NCBI RefSeq assembly: GCF_009647655.1
Contig: NZ_WJFD01000001.1
Span: 1,922,001 to 1,986,000, forward strand
Origin: Chitinophaga sp. SYP-B3965
Lineage (GTDB): Bacteria; Bacteroidota; Bacteroidia; Chitinophagales; Chitinophagaceae
Reading direction: 5' to 3'
Length of the DNA: 64,000 nt
Below, one piece after another: positions 60,601 to 64,000 of this stretch (the first letter of the stretch is position 1; the number at the start of each line of letters is the position of its first letter). Made by a program: the position numbers and the translations under genes. The notes below the pieces were generated by a model. The model was not told where the DNA came from and made no database searches. It saw only the letters and a program-made list of their open reading frames with translations.

Positions 60601-63325
60601 CCTGCGCCTGAATATATCTTCAGGTTTACAATTCCCAATAATAAGGGAAGAGCAGGGCGGTTACCTCATCCCGATAGGCGTCCTGCATGGCGTAACCGCT
60701 AATACCAGTTTCTACTGTTCTTTCGTGGATGAAGAAAAAAACAAAAAAGACCTACAGAAGGGAGAAATCATATCCATCAACCTGGAATACACACGGCTGG
60801 GCTTTAGGGTGCCGGAGGAGAAACACCGCTCACCTCGTTATGCAGAAGTTACCGGCCTTATGCCTAACCCGCTGATCATTCATATTAAAAATCATGATGG
60901 GGACCTGAAGATATTGCAGCAGATCATTGAAACAGTAAAAAAAGAGTCCAAAGATTCTATTCAATTTAGTAATTATGAGGACAGTGCGCATTATGTGTTG
61001 CATAACCGCAATGGGTTGAGTTATCTTACCCTTCCTTTTGATACTTACCGGCCCTTATTGAAACCAGTACCCGGGTTAAATCAGCAGGAAGTATCGGGAA
61101 TAGTAAATACTATTCGACAAATATCACAATGGCAGATGTTACGGCAGTTAAAGAATATCCCATCTGCTCCATTACAAGTAGAGCTCTTCCATGTTCTAAA
61201 CGAGGAGGAAATACCCATAGCCATTATAGAGAACAAAATCGATCTGGAAGATACGTTGGTCATGCTGAAGATAAGGATCACCAACAGATCACAGATCCCC
61301 CTGTATGTTGCCCCACTTTACTATGGGGTTCGTTTTGACGTGATGGTGAATTTTACAGAAAGTGGCACTTTCATGCTGCAACCAGGGGAATCAATCAGTT
61401 CAGGAGAGTCCGGCATGAAATCTCTTTTTCTTTCAAACTCATTTGCTACTTCAGAATACAATCTTAAGGAGGAAATAGAATATCTCCAGTTTATTTCTTC
61501 TCCTGAAGATTTTGCGGCTAATGGAATTCCCTTGCAGGGCTTACCTGGGCCTCCTCGACTAGGTCGCGAAAGGCAATCAGAACCGCATATTGCGATAACC
61601 TCGACTAGTCCGGACTTGTCCATTAATCGTTTCATGACACAGCAATGCATCCAGCTTAATATAAAGAATCCTGAATATAACAGCATTCATCATTCTAACC
61701 TGAAAGTGATGCTAAATAACTATGAAACAGTAGATTTTGTAAGGGGTGTTTATTACAACGTGTTAACAGATCAATATCTGCAACCGCTTTATTACAAACT
61801 GAAACCTGAAATTAATTTAACAATAGTGGGCGAGGCTGGAATAAAACTCCTTCACGCTGGTGACAATGTGGGAATACAAACCATTCAACAGCCAGTACAC
61901 GAATCCTCTCGCTGGCGGGCATTTAAGCAGTCCGTGAAGTCTGACAGGACAAGAATTCTGGCATTGGGAGATTCATGGTTTTCATACCCGCTTAAACTCC
62001 GGGACATTGTAGACTATCTCGCTAGCTCTTTCGCAATTTTCTCTGATACTTTAATAGAAATAGAAAATACAAATCAACGGAAAATAATCTGGAATCATAT
62101 AGACGCTGGAAATCCTGCATTCATACTGATCAGTATTGGCATGCAGGATCTTTTTACAGACCGGTTCCCGGAATTTATTAAGCCATCGGATGATGAACCC
62201 AAAACAAAAGCCAGACAAACTTTCAATATACATCCTTCATTTTATGCTGAAATGGACATACTGGAGGAAAAGATCATAAGGATAATACTCACCGTGACCC
62301 GTCTTACATCAGTAGAGCTCATCCTTCACGGATATGATTATTTTGTTCCGATGCCTGGCAATGATATGGCCTGGTTAGGTAAATGTTTTCTGGAAAGGGG
62401 CATCACTGAACGCAAGGAACAGGAATTGATCATCCGCAGAATGCTGGACGCCTGGAATGACAGGCTTATGCTTATATCAGCGAAATTGGGTAGCAAAGAA
62501 CAATTTATCTCTTATCTGGACCTTCGTAACACACTTGAACCCGGACAATGGTACGATGAATTTCATCCAAATGATGAAGGCTTCAGTAAAATTGCAGACC
62601 GGTTTGAAGGACTGATAGGAAACATGGATGAAAGAGTTCGCCAACGGAATAATGCCAGGAGCAATAAAGAATGGCTGGAAACTGCCAAATTACAATATAA
62701 GAGCAGGTCGGAAGAAGCAAAAGAAAACAAGACCTTTGATCCCGAAGATCCCCAAAAGAATCTGTGGAATCGCCCGGGAGATGTCAACTATGGTTATACC
62801 ATAAAAGCCAGCGTCACATCAGAATATTCATCGCTTTCCGTGTTTACAGTAAGTATTGTTATAACAAAGGAAGAAAACGCTTATGCCTACTTCGCAGCTT
62901 TTATCCTGCATGATACCTTCACGCCCATGATACAAGTGGTATCTTTTACGGGGGCTGAGGCCAAACTGACACTGGTTGCCTATGAAGCGTTCACGCTGGG
63001 TGTATTGTTATCTGATGGTTCCAGCCTCGAACAGGACCTTCAAACCCTCCCGGATGATCAATGCCCCAAAGGTTTCAAGTATACAAATAAGCCAGAGGAT
63101 GTTTTGAGTAAACTCACCATCAGGGAAAAGGAGATTCTTATTTTAACTGCCCAGGGATTCAACAATAAAGAAATAGCTGAAAAGCTCAATTTGAGCAGAT
63201 ATACTATTCAATCCCATCTGAAAAACATCAGATCAAAACTAAAAGTCACAAATACTCCTGATCTTATTGCCCTTGGGAACCAACTCAGTTCTACCAATCC
63301 TTTTGATGACATCACTTATAAATAA
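57680..63325 (+). CDS. Giant vWA / pseudo-caspase / SGNH / pYEATS-like / LuxR-HTH multidomain protein
   Basis: 1881 residues in one uninterrupted frame. In order: helical N-terminal domain 1-95 (LSLELDYMQYSHFLKCFLLT, DLLFLCESLWLPNPQYRTAF) like that of SAV_2336/CoxE-type vWA proteins; Pro-rich linker 100-142; vWA core about 235-400 with MIDAS-like DHQGS (245-249) and FSDGG; a winged-helix-like segment 430-545 usual for such vWA proteins; helical linker; caspase-like domain about 702-970 (YALLVGINNYKRKPLEGCVND) with His replaced by Leu 778 (LAGLGT) and Cys by Ser 840 (YDFSSSF); beta-sandwich about 1160-1290; SGNH hydrolase about 1424-1645 (GDSW, GMQD, DEFHP); pYEATS-like domain about 1705-1795; LuxR HTH about 1810-1870. 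No signal peptide, so cytoplasmic. Confidence 0.85.
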   Translation: MRQSVTSVKSEPFFLDLFQRARHELSLELDYMQYSHFLKCFLLTEVQTEEDLLFLCESLWLPNPQYRTAFRKLFDDALLRFRQNTLEPLRAIRTVVQNDPVQPATPPTPQQGAQPIQEVVPKVPPAPPPPPSVATTTPPVITEWPEIRLKVKDSATGFSGYQQEKHDSTSYSNIPFLFSVEKALPFGMRKAAQLWTRLPAPPHITATDTLDVQGLIRQKVNDGVFHELLYETVKSGRQQIVWLTDHQGSMNPFAAWEDSLLDIVKDNKQTESVHRYFFHDFPAQKANKDFLLFTNAAHTASVTLAKEARKRKWNRQTLIIIFSDGGAAHQKKDDERVKVFFELNETLRCFTNRLLWINPVRHTDHTTAQVISFFMNMIYPDTLAISRMVAGLPPLKVPTAALPQTNLFSDKYSILHSFNKEEDRMDKARTESFLERYPSDAHWWMACHLTYPIALTADLVHQVWVNFKKDETGHQADIPLWVADEVLHSPLVREMGNGLYEMYPKIREALLTYLREKESIWGPDREKRLAEFVQDYLRFRRAKVPTEALAVAETLNYKVLLEETAVLMKEVDHLLALANQTANKQEKLQAQQKIAVLLNINKSRKLLASTTGDAIGTLKDGQAEKTSSTLDPLDLLSTINKLQKVPDLSNPVKINEYRSLFLHLQQTENAGEGFVVNLSPAAQAELITDKLVTVHTASEKPEVYALLVGINNYKRKPLEGCVNDVENMESCLRKMPGRLNLLTLKEEQATKKAIVSAFRSFLSRARPQDTVLVYLAGLGTKEYAAKQFISVSDLHECFITYDGNSSVFSDFLLNSLELMFLYYELYQSTNVHILSIYDFSSSFENYPKFTEKKNFNNVKTRHLTDTGGRPFPQREASGFIFPDEVYNDAWNRIPYTNLSASNYKSTAIEAQALNGVRVEGVFTRQLIQELLEANFRISYVDLAYKASSYTKPLYRQVVQLYVNETDGNLASNNFLRLNISSGLQFPIIREEQGGYLIPIGVLHGVTANTSFYCSFVDEEKNKKDLQKGEIISINLEYTRLGFRVPEEKHRSPRYAEVTGLMPNPLIIHIKNHDGDLKILQQIIETVKKESKDSIQFSNYEDSAHYVLHNRNGLSYLTLPFDTYRPLLKPVPGLNQQEVSGIVNTIRQISQWQMLRQLKNIPSAPLQVELFHVLNEEEIPIAIIENKIDLEDTLVMLKIRITNRSQIPLYVAPLYYGVRFDVMVNFTESGTFMLQPGESISSGESGMKSLFLSNSFATSEYNLKEEIEYLQFISSPEDFAANGIPLQGLPGPPRLGRERQSEPHIAITSTSPDLSINRFMTQQCIQLNIKNPEYNSIHHSNLKVMLNNYETVDFVRGVYYNVLTDQYLQPLYYKLKPEINLTIVGEAGIKLLHAGDNVGIQTIQQPVHESSRWRAFKQSVKSDRTRILALGDSWFSYPLKLRDIVDYLASSFAIFSDTLIEIENTNQRKIIWNHIDAGNPAFILISIGMQDLFTDRFPEFIKPSDDEPKTKARQTFNIHPSFYAEMDILEEKIIRIILTVTRLTSVELILHGYDYFVPMPGNDMAWLGKCFLERGITERKEQELIIRRMLDAWNDRLMLISAKLGSKEQFISYLDLRNTLEPGQWYDEFHPNDEGFSKIADRFEGLIGNMDERVRQRNNARSNKEWLETAKLQYKSRSEEAKENKTFDPEDPQKNLWNRPGDVNYGYTIKASVTSEYSSLSVFTVSIVITKEENAYAYFAAFILHDTFTPMIQVVSFTGAEAKLTLVAYEAFTLGVLLSDGSSLEQDLQTLPDDQCPKGFKYTNKPEDVLSKLTIREKEILILTAQGFNNKEIAEKLNLSRYTIQSHLKNIRSKLKVTNTPDLIALGNQLSSTNPFDDITYK

Positions 63326-63408
63326 TAAATTAATCTAACATAACGAATAACAATATTCATCTCTCTCCCAGCCCCTTTCCGTAAATTGTTCAGCTAAAAT
63401 CGGAAACG

Positions 63409-64000
63409 ATGGCAAGACAAGCTGGCCCTAATTTCTACATAGGAAGACTGGGCGATAAAATAGGTTACAAAATAGGGGACATATACTATGAGCGCAAGAT
63501 GCCCATAAAAGTAAACCGCAGCGAAGCCACTAAAAAGGCGGCGCTGGATTTTGGCATGGCCAGCAAGCTCGGTAAGCTGCTGCGCAATGCCCTCCTGCCT
63601 AAACTGGATATTCCTGCTGACAACACCGTTACCAACCGGCTCAACCAAACCCTGGCGCCCATCATTAAGTTAGCTAACTTCAGCGCCCTGCTGGAAGCAT
63701 TCAACTTTAATACACATACACCCCTGGAAAAACTGCTAAGACAAAAACCCACCCTGCAAAAAAAACGTGGCGGCACCCTCCTCCTGCAGATACCTGCACA
63801 GACCATTAGCAAATCCCGCAACACTACGCATATAGAGATCAAAGCAATGGCTGTTTCCGTCAACTTCGATAAACAAAAACATGCCACCCTGAAGGAGGAG
63901 ATATTATTAATAGATGTAAAAAAGCCATTTACAGGCGCTACATTCCCCTTTCCTGCCCCGGGGAAGGACGTAACGCTCTACATGCTGCAAGTGCGCGCAT
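63409..64000 (+). CDS. Partial gene of unknown function next to the conflict operon (3' truncated)
   Basis: ATG at 63409; 197 codons are open to the window edge. The N-terminus (GPNFYIGRLGDKIGYKIGDI, then YYERKMPIKVNRSEATKKAA) resembles the start of small Bacteroidota proteins of the DUF6266-like type (GxxxGKIGxxxGxxxxxxxYxRxxP), but the length and middle differ, so the family is uncertain. 84 nt after the giant gene with no clear terminator between, so it may belong to the same operon. Confidence 0.7.
   Translation, partial: MARQAGPNFYIGRLGDKIGYKIGDIYYERKMPIKVNRSEATKKAALDFGMASKLGKLLRNALLPKLDIPADNTVTNRLNQTLAPIIKLANFSALLEAFNFNTHTPLEKLLRQKPTLQKKRGGTLLLQIPAQTISKSRNTTHIEIKAMAVSVNFDKQKHATLKEEILLIDVKKPFTGATFPFPAPGKDVTLYMLQVRA

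Noticed and set aside
57680..63325. Giant gene as an artefact of two fused genes or a frameshift
   Set aside because: The frame is open over 5.6 kb with a single stop at the end, codon use is even, and recognisable domains follow one another without gaps.

Overview
The window looks like a chromosomal segment of a Bacteroidota organism, most likely a Chitinophaga-like member of the Chitinophagaceae. The grounds are two complete SusC/SusD polysaccharide-utilisation loci (PULs), several promoters matching the Bacteroidota -7 element TAnnTTTG, many lipoproteins and SusD proteins with a serine before the lipobox cysteine, a type IX secretion tail, and a LytS/LytTR pair. No rRNA, tRNA, CRISPR array, transposase or integrase was seen.

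Layout. 1-9.4 kb is mixed metabolism: an SRPBCC protein with a tandem palindromic operator, a beta-helix protein with an SGNH hydrolase, a GlxA-type AraC regulator, a VOC protein, kynureninase, a fatty acid desaturase, a thioredoxin-like protein and a double aspartic protease. 9.5-21.4 kb is a minus-strand PUL with the look of sialic acid use: two Asp-box sialidase-like proteins, SusC/SusD, a Kelch mutarotase fused to a sodium symporter, a DUF1080 protein and two unknowns. A GntR/FCD repressor gene lies upstream, and near-identical palindromes sit at both promoters. A YhcH protein follows nearby. 25.3-26.2 kb is a likely toxin-antitoxin pair. 26.9-31.1 kb is a tightly coupled five-gene operon: START lipid-binding protein, two SDR enzymes, LytS kinase, LytTR regulator. 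31.2-42.0 kb is a GH16 (beta-glucan) PUL with a divergent propeller/LuxR regulator. 42-46.2 kb holds an OmpA protein and an MlaE-MlaF-MlaD lipid transport operon. 46.3-47.8 kb is a gene-poor stretch with gene relics beside an EamA transporter. 49-54.5 kb has a tandem-duplicated SGNH protein, a GT39-like membrane protein, a GH43 enzyme and a second VOC protein.

The standout is 54.6-63.3 kb: three overlapping genes encoding (1) a CHAT protease / TIR-like / degenerate STAND protein, (2) a MoxR-type AAA+ ATPase and (3) an 1881-residue protein joining a vWA module, a caspase fold that has lost both catalytic residues, a beta-sandwich region, an SGNH hydrolase, a pYEATS-like domain and a LuxR-type helix-turn-helix. 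It resembles the NTP-dependent vWA-MoxR conflict systems but has an architecture I do not recognise as described. A partial gene of unknown function runs off the right edge.
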